From JAPLKB01 sp964429485 (GTDB lineage Bacteria > Desulfobacterota > Syntrophorhabdia > Syntrophorhabdales > Syntrophorhabdaceae): DNA of 64,000 nt. Of this stretch, positions 44,255 to 52,155 are shown in pieces. The notes under the pieces were generated by a model. That model saw only the letters and a list, made by a program, of their open reading frames with translations. It had not been told where the DNA came from and did not search any database. The stretch is taken from positions 44,324 through 108,323 of the forward strand of contig CAYSBW010000002.1 in the NCBI GenBank assembly GCA_964429485.1, given 5' to 3'. The translations under genes and the position numbers were made by a program. The stretch's first letter is position 1. Every line of letters begins with the position of its first letter.

Positions 44255-44320
44255 ATTCCCCCTACGAGGTGGAATTCCATTGCTGTACCTATCGTTTATG
44301 TCTTGAACGCTAGGTACAGC
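44255..44320. repeat. Two adjacent hairpins in the gpgS-M23 intergenic region
   Basis: Hairpin 1: ATTCCCCCT (44255-44263), ACG, AGGTGGAAT (44267-44275), one mismatch. Hairpin 2: GCTGTACCTATCGTT (44282-44296), 9-nt loop, AACGCTAGGTACAGC (44306-44320), one mismatch. Neither is followed by a T-run. The remaining bases between 44094 and 44385 are AT-rich without an ORF. Confidence 0.7.
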
Positions 44321-44385
44321 TAATAAACATAAATGCAGTGTTTTCCGGTATTCAGGCATCTGTTACCGTAATTATCATAATCATC

Positions 44386-45594
44386 CTATCCATTATCTTC
44401 TTGAACTGCCTGAAATATACGGTCAAGTATATCTGGTATTGCCGCTGTCACTCTGTCCCAGCTTGCAATTAGAGGCACACCGAGGGGGTCTCTCATAATC
44501 ATTTCCGCTGCTTTATTGATACCTTTTGTGAACGTGTCAACAGCCAGACTCTCTTCATGCCTGTCAAAAACCAGACCGTTAATCGAGGCGTCATCTTCGT
44601 ATCTTTTAAGCATGTCCTGTGCTGTCCGTGTATAAGTTGCAACAAGAGTCTTAAAAAAACCGTCGGAAAAAACTATTCCTTCTGAAGCAAGTGTCCTGAA
44701 AATTGACTTACAGATATCCACACACATTTTGTGAAGCCCTTTTGAAGCATCTTCAGGGGATAGGGATTGATGTTTATGTTCATAATTATCGGCAATGTCA
44801 ACCTGACATACCCTGTTAATTGAAGTATTTCTGTATACCTCTGCCAGCGTTCCTACTTCAAGACCCCAGTCCCCCGGAATTTTGTTAACTCTTGCAAGGT
44901 TGATATCCATTGAGAATTCACCTGCAAGTATGTATCTGAAACTGTCAAAAAACATCAGTAAAGGATGGTGCCCGATTATTTTTTCAAGTGCTCTGATAAG
45001 AGGTGTAACAAGAAGTCTTGTGGCTCTGCCGTGCATTTTATCAGTAACCCTTGTATAGTAGCCTTTGCAGAAATCATAGTCAAGACTTGGGTTTGTTACA
45101 GGATAACATAGCCTTGCGAGCATATCTCTGCTGTAAGTTGTAATGTCACAATCATGGAGAGCGATGGCGCTGAATTCATGTTGTGCGAGAATATAGCCGA
45201 ATGCCATCCATACCGATCTTCCCTTTCCTTTCAGTCCTGTTGGGAGGTCCTCGGATTCAATTGCTTTATAAAGCTTTTTTATATTTTTCCCGTCATTCCA
45301 CACTATTCTTGTTTTCTGCGGAAGCACTGAAAAGAAATTTTTTGCATTGAGGAATTCCTTTTCCGATGCAGGTCCAAGAGTAACGACTATTTCTTTGATA
45401 TATTGGACTTCTTTCAGTTCGTTAAGAATTTGTTTAAGAGCTTCCCCTTCAAGTTCACTGTACAGAGAAGGCAATATAAGCGCAATCGGTCTTTCTACAG
45501 AGTATTTTTGCAGTTTTTTCTCAACTTCTTCAACTCTGTCTCTTCCAAGCCTGTGAAGAGTTGCGAATACTCCTGTTTGATAAAAATCAGCCAT
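44386..45594 (-). CDS. gpgS: Glucosyl-3-phosphoglycerate synthase
   Basis: 402 aa, GT81-like. ALILPSLYSELEGEALKQIL starts the GT-A fold, KGRSVWMAFGYILAQHEFS and ALHDCDITTYSRDMLARLCY carry the DxD metal site, and FSMDINLARVNKIPGDWGLE and NYEHKHQSLS are the acceptor and later metal-His regions seen in GpgS enzymes of bacteria and archaea. The product, glucosyl-3-phosphoglycerate, is dephosphorylated by GpgP to the compatible solute glucosylglycerate. A gpgP-like gene lies 2.2 kb away on the opposite strand, with the Phd/VapC-like pair between. Donor preference (GDP- or ADP-glucose) cannot be read. Mannosyl-3-phosphoglycerate synthase is less likely. Confidence 0.82.
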   Translation of the reverse strand: MADFYQTGVFATLHRLGRDRVEEVEKKLQKYSVERPIALILPSLYSELEGEALKQILNELKEVQYIKEIVVTLGPASEKEFLNAKNFFSVLPQKTRIVWNDGKNIKKLYKAIESEDLPTGLKGKGRSVWMAFGYILAQHEFSAIALHDCDITTYSRDMLARLCYPVTNPSLDYDFCKGYYTRVTDKMHGRATRLLVTPLIRALEKIIGHHPLLMFFDSFRYILAGEFSMDINLARVNKIPGDWGLEVGTLAEVYRNTSINRVCQVDIADNYEHKHQSLSPEDASKGLHKMCVDICKSIFRTLASEGIVFSDGFFKTLVATYTRTAQDMLKRYEDDASINGLVFDRHEESLAVDTFTKGINKAAEMIMRDPLGVPLIASWDRVTAAIPDILDRIFQAVQEDNG

Positions 45595-45621
45595 TATTCC
45601 TCCACAACTGTTTTTGTTGTA

Positions 45622-46089
45622 TTAACTGAAGGACAATACTCTTAATCCTTCAGCAGTAGCAGCCCTGCAAAGATGTTCATCTGCTGATGAGAAGAATAGG
45701 GTAATATTAAATTTTTTTTTATACAATGTCTCAAAATCGAGTTTCTGTTTCTTACAGGCTTTCTGGATAAGTTTTGCAGAGGATAGGTGCAGCGCTCCAA
45801 ATCGTGTAAGACCGTATTTATTTACAAAATCTCCAGCTTCATATTCGTCAAAATCAACTTTTGCAAAGGCTTGCCAATCCTTTGAAAACCCATTTAAAAT
45901 CAGATCATAATCGTTCTTTGACAGATCTTGATTTTTAAAACGCCTGTCAAGAACAGAAAGTACTTCTGTGTATGCAATCCGGGATGTGGCAACAATTTCT
46001 GCTGCCCTCACCCAGTCTTTTATTGTTTCTGAATAGGCTTCATTTACATATAACTTTATAAGGCTGCTTGTTCCGAGGTAGAGAATCAT
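45622..46089 (-). CDS. VapC-like PIN-domain protein with two catalytic positions changed
   Basis: 155 aa PIN fold. Active VapC toxins begin with an L-D-T-S motif; here it is YLGTSSLIKLYVNE, Gly7-type in place of the first metal-binding Asp (codon GGA). The third acidic site, normally DALHLA, reads RFGALHLSSA, again Gly. The Glu in AYTEVLSVL and the Asp in SADEHLCRAA remain. Loss of two of four acids would be expected to abolish Mg2+-dependent RNase activity. The start overlaps the antitoxin gene's stop by 4 nt, the normal toxin-antitoxin layout, so co-translation is kept. It may now act only in antitoxin binding or operator control. Confidence 0.8.
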   Translation of the reverse strand: MILYLGTSSLIKLYVNEAYSETIKDWVRAAEIVATSRIAYTEVLSVLDRRFKNQDLSKNDYDLILNGFSKDWQAFAKVDFDEYEAGDFVNKYGLTRFGALHLSSAKLIQKACKKQKLDFETLYKKKFNITLFFSSADEHLCRAATAEGLRVLSFS

Positions 46090-46349
46090 TTTCTTTCCTC
46101 AAGTATGGTACCGGAAGCAGGACTGCCTTTTATTGTAATATTGCAATCAAGACCAATAGGTTTTTCTCTCGACCATTGAAGTTTTCCTGATTTTTCAAGA
46201 AACTGTACTATGCGGTACTCATTCGAAAGAGGGGAGAGAACAGCTATTTCTTCACCGTGATCTGTGATTATTATGTTGTTGCCTGTTCGAGTTTCATTTA
46301 TGTAGCTGCTGAGTTTTGCCTTCAGTTCTTTTATACCTACTGTTTTCAA
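46086..46349 (-). CDS. Phd/YefM-family antitoxin
   Basis: 87 aa. KTVGIKELKAKLSSYINETR followed by NNIIITDHGEEIAVLSP is the N-terminal DNA-binding fold of Phd/YefM; the rest (from about 45) is the toxin-neutralising tail. It starts at a TTG (46349) with AGAGG 6-7 nt upstream. Its own operator-like GTTAC repeats cover the start region and the divergent promoter of the glycerate kinase gene. Such antitoxins bind DNA and repress their own operon. Confidence 0.83.
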   Translation of the reverse strand: MKTVGIKELKAKLSSYINETRTGNNIIITDHGEEIAVLSPLSNEYRIVQFLEKSGKLQWSREKPIGLDCNITIKGSPASGTILEERK

Positions 46350-46405
46350 AGTAACCTCTTATCGTAAGAAATATGGTTACATTGTATTAACTATATGGTT
46401 ACATT
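46348..46405. promoter_or_regulatory. Probable Phd operator in the divergent antitoxin/glycerate-kinase promoter
   Basis: AAAGTAAC (46348-46355), 20-nt spacer, GTTACATT (46376-46383), and a repeat of ATATGGTTACATTG (46371-46384 and 46393-46406) 22 nt apart, two helical turns. It overlaps the antitoxin ribosome site and the -35 of the rightward promoter. Confidence 0.65.
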
Positions 46406-46426
46406 GCAAGTTAAATTTGATATAAT
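46399..46426 (+). promoter_or_regulatory. Promoter of the glycerate kinase/gpgP operon, apparently leaderless
   Basis: TTACAT (46399-46404), 16-nt spacer, TATAAT (46421-46426). The ATG at 46433 is only 6 nt after the -10, where the transcript should begin, and there is no Shine-Dalgarno. Confidence 0.65.
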
Positions 46427-46432
46427 TTACAA

Positions 46433-47752
46433 ATGAAAAACGCTGTAAGAAAAAACCTACAATCCATTTTCAGAGCAGCTATAAATTCTGTTATGCCTGA
46501 GCATGCTGTTTTCCTCCAAAGGGACTTTGTAACAGAAACATACAGAAGAAAAAATTATAGAAAGCTCTATGTTATAGGGTTTGGAAAGGCAGCATGCCAA
46601 ATGGCAAAAGGTCTTGAAAGTGCCCTGCCTGCCCGGGCTGATAAAGTTATCCTGATAACAAAATATGGCCATTGTCAGAGTATTAATTTTGAATATGATA
46701 ATGTAGATATATATGAAGCAGGGCACCCTGTCCCTGACAGAGCGGGTCTTAATGCCACAGGAATCGTCCTCGAATTGCTGACCAGGACAGATAAAGAAAC
46801 AATGGTTATCTGCCTTATATCAGGAGGTGGCTCATCCCTGTTGGTTTCTCCCTGTGATGAAATAACCTTTGAAGAAAAACAGATTACGACTGAAATATTA
46901 CAAAAAGCAGGGGCAGACATCAGAGAACTTAATACAGTGAGAAAATGTATTTCCGGCATAAAAGGTGGAAAGCTTGCTGCCATGGCATATCCTGCCCGGA
47001 TTGTTTCATTGATAATATCTGATGTGGTGGGTGATATGCTTGATGTTATTGCTTCAGGGCCGACAAGTCCTGATTCATCCACATATTCCGATGCTCTTTC
47101 AGTTATTAGCAGGGTGGATGTTATAAAAAAAATTCCTGTCAGGGTAGTTGAAACCCTGCTGAAAGGAAATGCCGGCCTTCTCCCGGAAACCCCTAAAAGT
47201 GGCAACCCTATTTTTAATAATGTCAGTAATATTATAGTTGGAAATAATGCCATTGCAATCAAGGCGGCAATGGAAAAAGCGGAATCTCTCGGCTATGAAA
47301 CCCACATCGTATCTTCTCCGGTCACAGGAGAAGCAAGGATCGCTGGAAGAGAACTTGCCAAAAAAGCAATGAATATTCATCATTCCTTACAGAACAGGAA
47401 TAACGGAAAAATTTGTGTAATTTCCGGAGGAGAGACAACAGTAACTGTAAAAGGGAAGGGCACGGGAGGACGCAATATTGAACTTGCCCTATCATTTGCA
47501 CAGGAGGTTCATGGAATCAGGGGAATTTCTCTGCTTTCCGCAGGGACTGATGGTTCGGATAATATAACAGATGCTGCCGGAGCATTTGCTGATGGTGCGA
47601 CTGTTATAAGAGCCTTAAAAAAAGGCCTTGATTCTTTCCTATTTCTTGAAAATAATGATTCATACAGTTTTTTTAAGGAGTTGAACGACCTTTTTATTAC
47701 TGGCCCAACAGGAACGAATGTTATGGACCTGCAAATTATGGTAATTGAATGA
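46433..47752 (+). CDS. Glycerate kinase, MOFRL family (glycerate 2-kinase type)
   Basis: 439 aa. LYVIGFGKAACQMAKGLESA, AGHPVPDRAGLNATGIVLEL, LISGGGSSLLVSPCDEIT, RKCISGIKGGKLAAMAYPAR and SDVVGDMLDVIASGPTSPDS are the conserved DUF4147 blocks; VISGGETTVTVKGKGTGGRN and LLSAGTDGSDNITDAAGAFA are the C-terminal MOFRL domain. It phosphorylates glycerate, normally to 2-phosphoglycerate. The stop overlaps the next gene (gpgP-like) by 4 nt, so it is coupled to glucosylglycerate metabolism; it could recycle glycerate released when the solute is hydrolysed. No ribosome site precedes the ATG, consistent with a leaderless message. Confidence 0.9.
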   Translation: MKNAVRKNLQSIFRAAINSVMPEHAVFLQRDFVTETYRRKNYRKLYVIGFGKAACQMAKGLESALPARADKVILITKYGHCQSINFEYDNVDIYEAGHPVPDRAGLNATGIVLELLTRTDKETMVICLISGGGSSLLVSPCDEITFEEKQITTEILQKAGADIRELNTVRKCISGIKGGKLAAMAYPARIVSLIISDVVGDMLDVIASGPTSPDSSTYSDALSVISRVDVIKKIPVRVVETLLKGNAGLLPETPKSGNPIFNNVSNIIVGNNAIAIKAAMEKAESLGYETHIVSSPVTGEARIAGRELAKKAMNIHHSLQNRNNGKICVISGGETTVTVKGKGTGGRNIELALSFAQEVHGIRGISLLSAGTDGSDNITDAAGAFADGATVIRALKKGLDSFLFLENNDSYSFFKELNDLFITGPTGTNVMDLQIMVIE

Positions 47753-48594
47753 AGCAATTAATTATTTTCACAGATCTTGACGGTACTTTACTGGATGGAT
47801 CGACTTATTCTTTTGAATCTGCAGCAGAGGCGCTGAACCTTGTCAGTAAAAAGCATATTCCTCTTGTTATATGCTCAAGCAAGACAAGAACCGAGATTGA
47901 GCATTACAGATTACTTCTTAAAAATAATCATCCCTTCATATCGGAAAATGGCGGAGGTATTTTTATACCTGAAGGATATATGGAAATAGAATCTCAATAC
48001 GGTATTACAGTTAATAGAATTGACAAATACCAGGCAATATATCTTGGTTTCCCCTATAAGAAACTGAGAGAAGGTATTAAGTTTTTGAAGGAAAGAGGTT
48101 TTAGCGTAAAGGGTTTTGGTGACATGACAGTGGAGGAGATTTCCGGATTAACAGGTTTGACAGAAGAAGAATCTATAATGGCAAAACAAAGGGAATTTGA
48201 TGAACCCTTTATTTTTGAGGAATCGGAGGAAAGATTAGAAGCTCTGTTAGAATTAATACAAAAAACAGGCTTCAAGTTAACAAAGGGAAATTTATATCAT
48301 CTAACAGGTAATACCGATAAAGGCAGGGCTGTTAAAATTCTCATTGAACTCTATGCAAAAAAATTCAAAGATTTATACACAATTGCTTTGGGGGACAGTC
48401 TGAACGATCTGCCCATGTTATGTAACGTGGATCTCCCTGTTGTTATTGGAAAACAGAGCAATACCCTTGATCCTTTTATTAATTTGCCTAAGCTTATTGT
48501 TGCTGCTGGAATCGGACCTGAAGGATGGAACAATGCCATCCGTGAAATTGTTTCAAAAAATATTAATCAGCATACTGATTGGATTTTTGAATAG
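47749..48594 (+). CDS. gpgP: Glucosyl-/mannosyl-3-phosphoglycerate phosphatase (HAD type IIB)
   Basis: 281 aa. HAD motif I IIFTDLDGTLLDGSTYSFES, motif II VICSSKTRTEIEHYRLLL with the adjoining ISENGGGIFIPEGY, and motif IV LGDSLNDLPMLCNVD; LTGNTDKGRAVKILIELY has the motif III Lys. The SENGGGI and cap-domain features are those of the mannosyl-3-phosphoglycerate phosphatase family, whose members also act on the glucosyl compound. As gpgS is nearby and no MPG synthase is obvious, glucosylglycerate is the likely product. The start overlaps the glycerate kinase gene by 4 nt; the 3' end overlaps the convergent glgC by 32 nt. Confidence 0.85.
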   Translation: MKQLIIFTDLDGTLLDGSTYSFESAAEALNLVSKKHIPLVICSSKTRTEIEHYRLLLKNNHPFISENGGGIFIPEGYMEIESQYGITVNRIDKYQAIYLGFPYKKLREGIKFLKERGFSVKGFGDMTVEEISGLTGLTEEESIMAKQREFDEPFIFEESEERLEALLELIQKTGFKLTKGNLYHLTGNTDKGRAVKILIELYAKKFKDLYTIALGDSLNDLPMLCNVDLPVVIGKQSNTLDPFINLPKLIVAAGIGPEGWNNAIREIVSKNINQHTDWIFE

Positions 48595-49837
48595 TCTCCC
48601 CATCTGCTATATTTAATAAGGGAAAATCCTTTTTATCAGCCATTGAATATATTATACAATTCTTCCCGATTTTTACATTTTCAGGAATATTGGCATATTT
48701 TCCGATGAGCGTAAGACCAGTATTAAGGTGTTCGGGAAAGAGTTTATTAACAATGCTGGAATTGCCTTTGCCTATATTTGATTTTTTTCCGATTGTAACT
48801 TTTTTATCTATAATGCATTGCTCTATATAAGACCCTTCTTTTATGACAGTGTCGTGCATAACAACGGAATCTTTTATTGTCGCTTCTTTTTCTACTGTTA
48901 CCCCTGGAGAGAGTATGCAATTTTCCACTTTGCCTGAAATAATACATCCAGGTGATATTAGTGAATTTTTTGTTTGGGCGGTTTTTGTAATTTTAATGGG
49001 TGGGCGATCATAAGGTATCCCTTTTGTACTCAAATTTGACATAATTTTCCATGCTTCAGGAGAGAGTCCTGTCTTTGCATCAAGAATATCCATATTGGCG
49101 TCCCAGTAAGCCTGAGCAGTTCCTGCATCGCGCCAATAACCTTTAAAGGGATATGCAAAAACATTTCCTTCCTTCAGAGCATTAGGAATTATGTGGTATC
49201 CAAAATCCAGCTCTTTGGTCCCGAGAAGAAGTTCGACAAGATAATCCCTGTCAAAAACATATATGCCCATTGAGGCAAGGTTCGACCTTGCATCTGGAGA
49301 TTTCTCCTCCCACTCTATTATACGGTAATTTTTATCGATAATTCCTGTACCGAATTGATAAGTTTCCTCCCATGGAACCTCTATCATGCTTATAGTAACT
49401 TTTGCACCATGTTCCTGGTGAAAGTTGATCATTGTCCTGTAATCCATATTATAAATATGGTCTCCTGATAAAATAAGAACATATTTGTAATTTTCCGAGG
49501 TAAAAAAATCCATATTTTGACGTACTGCGTCAGCTGTGCCTTTGTACCAGTCCCACTCCTTTTCTCCTGTTTTTGGAGGCAATATTTTTGTGCTTCTGGA
49601 TCGTCCGGAGAGATCCCATGAAGAACCGTTTCCAATATGATCCATGAGGGAAAGAGGTTTGTACTGGGTAAGCACTGCCACATTTGAAAGGCGTGAATTT
49701 GCTATATTACTTAGCGTAAAATCTATAATACGGTAGATTCCGCCAAAGGGAACAGCAGGTTTTGCACGATGAGTGACAAGTATATTGAGTCTGCTACCCA
49801 CGCCGCCCGCCAAAAGCAATACAGCAGTATCATTCAT
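48563..49837 (-). CDS. glgC: Glucose-1-phosphate adenylyltransferase (catalytic GlgC)
   Basis: 424 aa. LLLAGGVGSRLNILVTHRAK is the nucleotide-binding loop, AVPFGGIYRIIDFTLSN the substrate loop, LSGDHIYNMDY the catalytic Asp region, and GYWRDAGTAQAYWDANMDIL (about residue 235) the metal-binding Asp; a left-handed beta-helix (about 290-420) ends the protein. It makes ADP-glucose for glycogen and possibly for TreT and GpgS. The start overlaps the stop of the upstream paralogue by 4 nt, suggesting coupled synthesis of two subunits. The 3' end overlaps gpgP on the other strand. Confidence 0.93.
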   Translation of the reverse strand: MNDTAVLLLAGGVGSRLNILVTHRAKPAVPFGGIYRIIDFTLSNIANSRLSNVAVLTQYKPLSLMDHIGNGSSWDLSGRSRSTKILPPKTGEKEWDWYKGTADAVRQNMDFFTSENYKYVLILSGDHIYNMDYRTMINFHQEHGAKVTISMIEVPWEETYQFGTGIIDKNYRIIEWEEKSPDARSNLASMGIYVFDRDYLVELLLGTKELDFGYHIIPNALKEGNVFAYPFKGYWRDAGTAQAYWDANMDILDAKTGLSPEAWKIMSNLSTKGIPYDRPPIKITKTAQTKNSLISPGCIISGKVENCILSPGVTVEKEATIKDSVVMHDTVIKEGSYIEQCIIDKKVTIGKKSNIGKGNSSIVNKLFPEHLNTGLTLIGKYANIPENVKIGKNCIIYSMADKKDFPLLNIADGETIQKSNQYAD

Positions 49838-51069
49838 TTAATAATCTCTCCTGTGTTATAGATGCTCTTTATAAAGTTCGCAGGTCCGAGGTTCGGATAA
49901 ACTGTTACGCCTGATAAAATCTTTCTGTCCCTAGCAATACGTGTTCCCATTCCTATCACAGTAATATCACGGCCGTTATTTTCCCCTATCTCTGTATTGA
50001 CACCAACAGTTACATCCTCATCTATTATTGTTTTTATTATCTTTGCATTTTTTTTTACAACACTGTTTGAAAAGATTATGGAATCTTCAACTATTGCCTG
50101 GTTTTCTATTTTTACACCTGGAAACAGTATTGAACGGGATACCCTGCCTTTGATTTTGCAGCCAGAGTACAACAGTGAGTCCTCAACAGTTGCATCATCG
50201 CCTATTAAAGCCGGCTGGCGGTCGCGTATGTGAAAATTGGAAAGGTTTGTGCATATATGCCAGGACGAAACATCAATTTCCGGATGGTTGCCGAGCAAGT
50301 CCATACTTGTTTGCCAGTATTCCTGAAGGGTCCTTGTATATCCCCAGTAACCGTGATGTTTGTATCCGAAAACTTTATAATTATTTGCAAGCAGATAAGG
50401 TATTATATCTTTGCCAAATTCATGAGAAGTTTCACCTGAATTTTTCCTCAAGGCTTCAAAAAGGGCATATGGTGTAAATACATATATTGTGAGAGATGCC
50501 CATTCAGAGAGTGTTTTATCACTTTTTTCGAGGTACTGCAAAACCCTTCCACCCCTCGAATCACCTTCTTCTATAGTAGCCAGTCCAAAACGATGGGCAT
50601 CTTCTTTAGGTACTCTGGCAAAGGCAATTGTCAGATCTGCATTTTTCTCAATGTGAAATCTGATTATTTCCTGATAATTCATTTTGTATATGTGATCACC
50701 TGATAAAACGAGTATCAAATCAGGCTTGTGTTGGCTGAGAAAGTCAAGATTCTGATATACGGCATCGGCAGTGCCCTGATACCAGTCTGAAGTCCCCATT
50801 CCCTTGAAGGGTGGCAGTATGGTGACAAATCTATTTCTGCCTGCCATGTCCCATGGTTCTCCGTTGCGCATGTGCTCCATCAGATAGAGAGGTTTATATT
50901 GAGAAAGGATTCCTACTTTGTCAATGCCTGAGTACATAAGATTGCTCATGGGAAAATCAATAATTCGATAAAGCCCGCCGTATGGCATTGCAGATTTTGG
51001 TCTGAAAAAAGTAAGAACTCCCAAATCGTCCACTCTTGCTCCTGCAAGTATCATGGCTAAAATATCCAA
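49834..51069 (-). CDS. GlgC paralogue with degenerate catalytic motifs (GlgD-like subunit)
   Basis: 411 aa, same fold as its downstream neighbour (SAMPYGGLYRIIDFPMSN, LSGDHIYKMNY, C-terminal beta-helix). Two catalytic regions differ: the nucleotide loop reads LAGARVDDLGVLT where GlgC has AGGxGxRL, and the YWRD-type metal site reads YWGYTRT, so the metal Asp is gone. The substrate Lys (YLEKS) and central Asp remain. This resembles GlgD of Gram-positive bacteria, a non-catalytic regulatory subunit of heteromeric ADP-glucose pyrophosphorylase, but residual activity or another substrate is possible. GGAG lies 6-9 nt before the start; the gene is first in the operon. Confidence 0.78.
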   Translation of the reverse strand: MDILAMILAGARVDDLGVLTFFRPKSAMPYGGLYRIIDFPMSNLMYSGIDKVGILSQYKPLYLMEHMRNGEPWDMAGRNRFVTILPPFKGMGTSDWYQGTADAVYQNLDFLSQHKPDLILVLSGDHIYKMNYQEIIRFHIEKNADLTIAFARVPKEDAHRFGLATIEEGDSRGGRVLQYLEKSDKTLSEWASLTIYVFTPYALFEALRKNSGETSHEFGKDIIPYLLANNYKVFGYKHHGYWGYTRTLQEYWQTSMDLLGNHPEIDVSSWHICTNLSNFHIRDRQPALIGDDATVEDSLLYSGCKIKGRVSRSILFPGVKIENQAIVEDSIIFSNSVVKKNAKIIKTIIDEDVTVGVNTEIGENNGRDITVIGMGTRIARDRKILSGVTVYPNLGPANFIKSIYNTGEIIK

Positions 51070-51451
51070 AGGGGGCTCCTTTTTAAAGATTTACCGGAAC
51101 CTGTATTATCCCGGCCAGCTGTAACAGGTGTGGTCCTTTTCGTAATCAGTATAACAGCACGCCGCAAATATTTAAAGAAATATTCTTCAATTATAATGTG
51201 ATAAAATATAACTTACGTATAGTAACAAATTTGTTTAATAGTTTCAATATTCCTGGAATATGCAATTCTGTTTATCCGGTAGGGTTTGAAAAATAGCATA
51301 ACTGCTTGATCCTTGACATAGTAGTTGTTGTGGTTGTTAAAATAATGTATAGTATCGACCGATACTGCCTTATTTACTGACTTATCAACATGATATTTCA
51401 ATACATTTTTATTATATAAGTAATTCCCTTAACAAGGAGGTATTCCCAGTT
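51070..51451. promoter_or_regulatory. Divergent intergenic region, with palindromic operator for the 51452 gene
   Basis: 382 nt with no convincing ORF. On the + strand TTGACA (51313-51318) is followed, after 18-19 nt, by TTAAAA/TAAAAT. Right after it lies AGTATCGACCGATACT (51351-51366), 7-bp arms around AC, a likely operator near +1. The final AAGGAGG (51434-51440) is the ribosome site of the small gene. Leftward promoter elements for the glgC pair are not clear. Confidence 0.5.
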
Positions 51452-51727
51452 ATGCTTAACTATTTAAAACAGGTTGAGATCTGTGAATCAGTTCAAAAAA
51501 TTGTAAAAAAGTCCATTTCAAGCAGTGATGATAAAAATCTAAAGATGCAGAACATTAATTTTCCTACTACCGAAAGCATTCTCAGGGCAGTGAGTGTTTT
51601 GCCGAACATCGATACTGAAGAAAAATTAAAAGATTTTATAATTGAGCATATATCAAGGGTTCTTCGCCTGGCACCTGTTCAAAAGGCAGAGCTTATGAAT
51701 TTTAGTGATCCAAGCGCCTGTTCGTGA
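51452..51727 (+). CDS. Small hypothetical protein
   Basis: 91 aa, soluble, mainly helical (EICESVQKIVKKSISSSDD, IDTEEKLKDFIIEHISRVLR). Not recognised. The strong AAGGAGG 11-12 nt upstream and a well-spaced palindrome near the promoter show it is a real, regulated gene. It ends in SDPSACS with a C-terminal Cys. It stands alone, with 428 nt before the diguanylate cyclase. Confidence 0.6.
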   Translation: MLNYLKQVEICESVQKIVKKSISSSDDKNLKMQNINFPTTESILRAVSVLPNIDTEEKLKDFIIEHISRVLRLAPVQKAELMNFSDPSACS

Positions 51728-52155
51728 ATAAAAATTTTTCTATAAATTACTCAGTAAAACAATATTACCTGGAATTGGTCTTGCACGGGAATAGTTGATT
51801 TGTTTAAAAAATATTATATGTGTATGTAGTATAGACCTGTTGCTATGATCACAAAATATGGTCACAATAGCAACCACTGTAATCTTATTGAATAAGACTT
51901 CAATCTTAAATATATAACCTGGTAACGCGGCTGGCTGAATTTCTGCTTCAGAGATTCGCCAGGTTGTTTTCATTCCGGAGAAGACCAGCTGGAACCATTT
52001 GAAATCAAAAAATAAATCATAAAAAGAAGAATAATTTCCTTGATAAGCTTCCGGGTTTTTTATATGATGTGCCACCATGTAATTTATTTTTTACTGGAAG
52101 ACTCAAAATTGATTGAAAATCTGATGAAAAAGATTTTCTTTGGATTAAAATAATA
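51728..52155. other. Intergenic region upstream of the diguanylate cyclase
   Basis: 428 nt. TTGCTAT (51840-51846) and ATAGCAA (51867-51873) form an imperfect inverted repeat, with GATCACAA and GGTCACAA inside, which could be a regulator site. The minus-strand ORF here has no ribosome site and no recognisable similarity, and I do not call it. Nothing else is supported. Confidence 0.4.

Noticed and set aside
44282..44320. Hairpin as gpgS terminator
   Set aside because: The following bases (TAATAAACATAAATG) contain no T-run on either strand.
51740..52078. 112-codon minus-strand ORF
   Set aside because: No ribosome site, no recognisable similarity, and it ends in AT-rich intergenic sequence.
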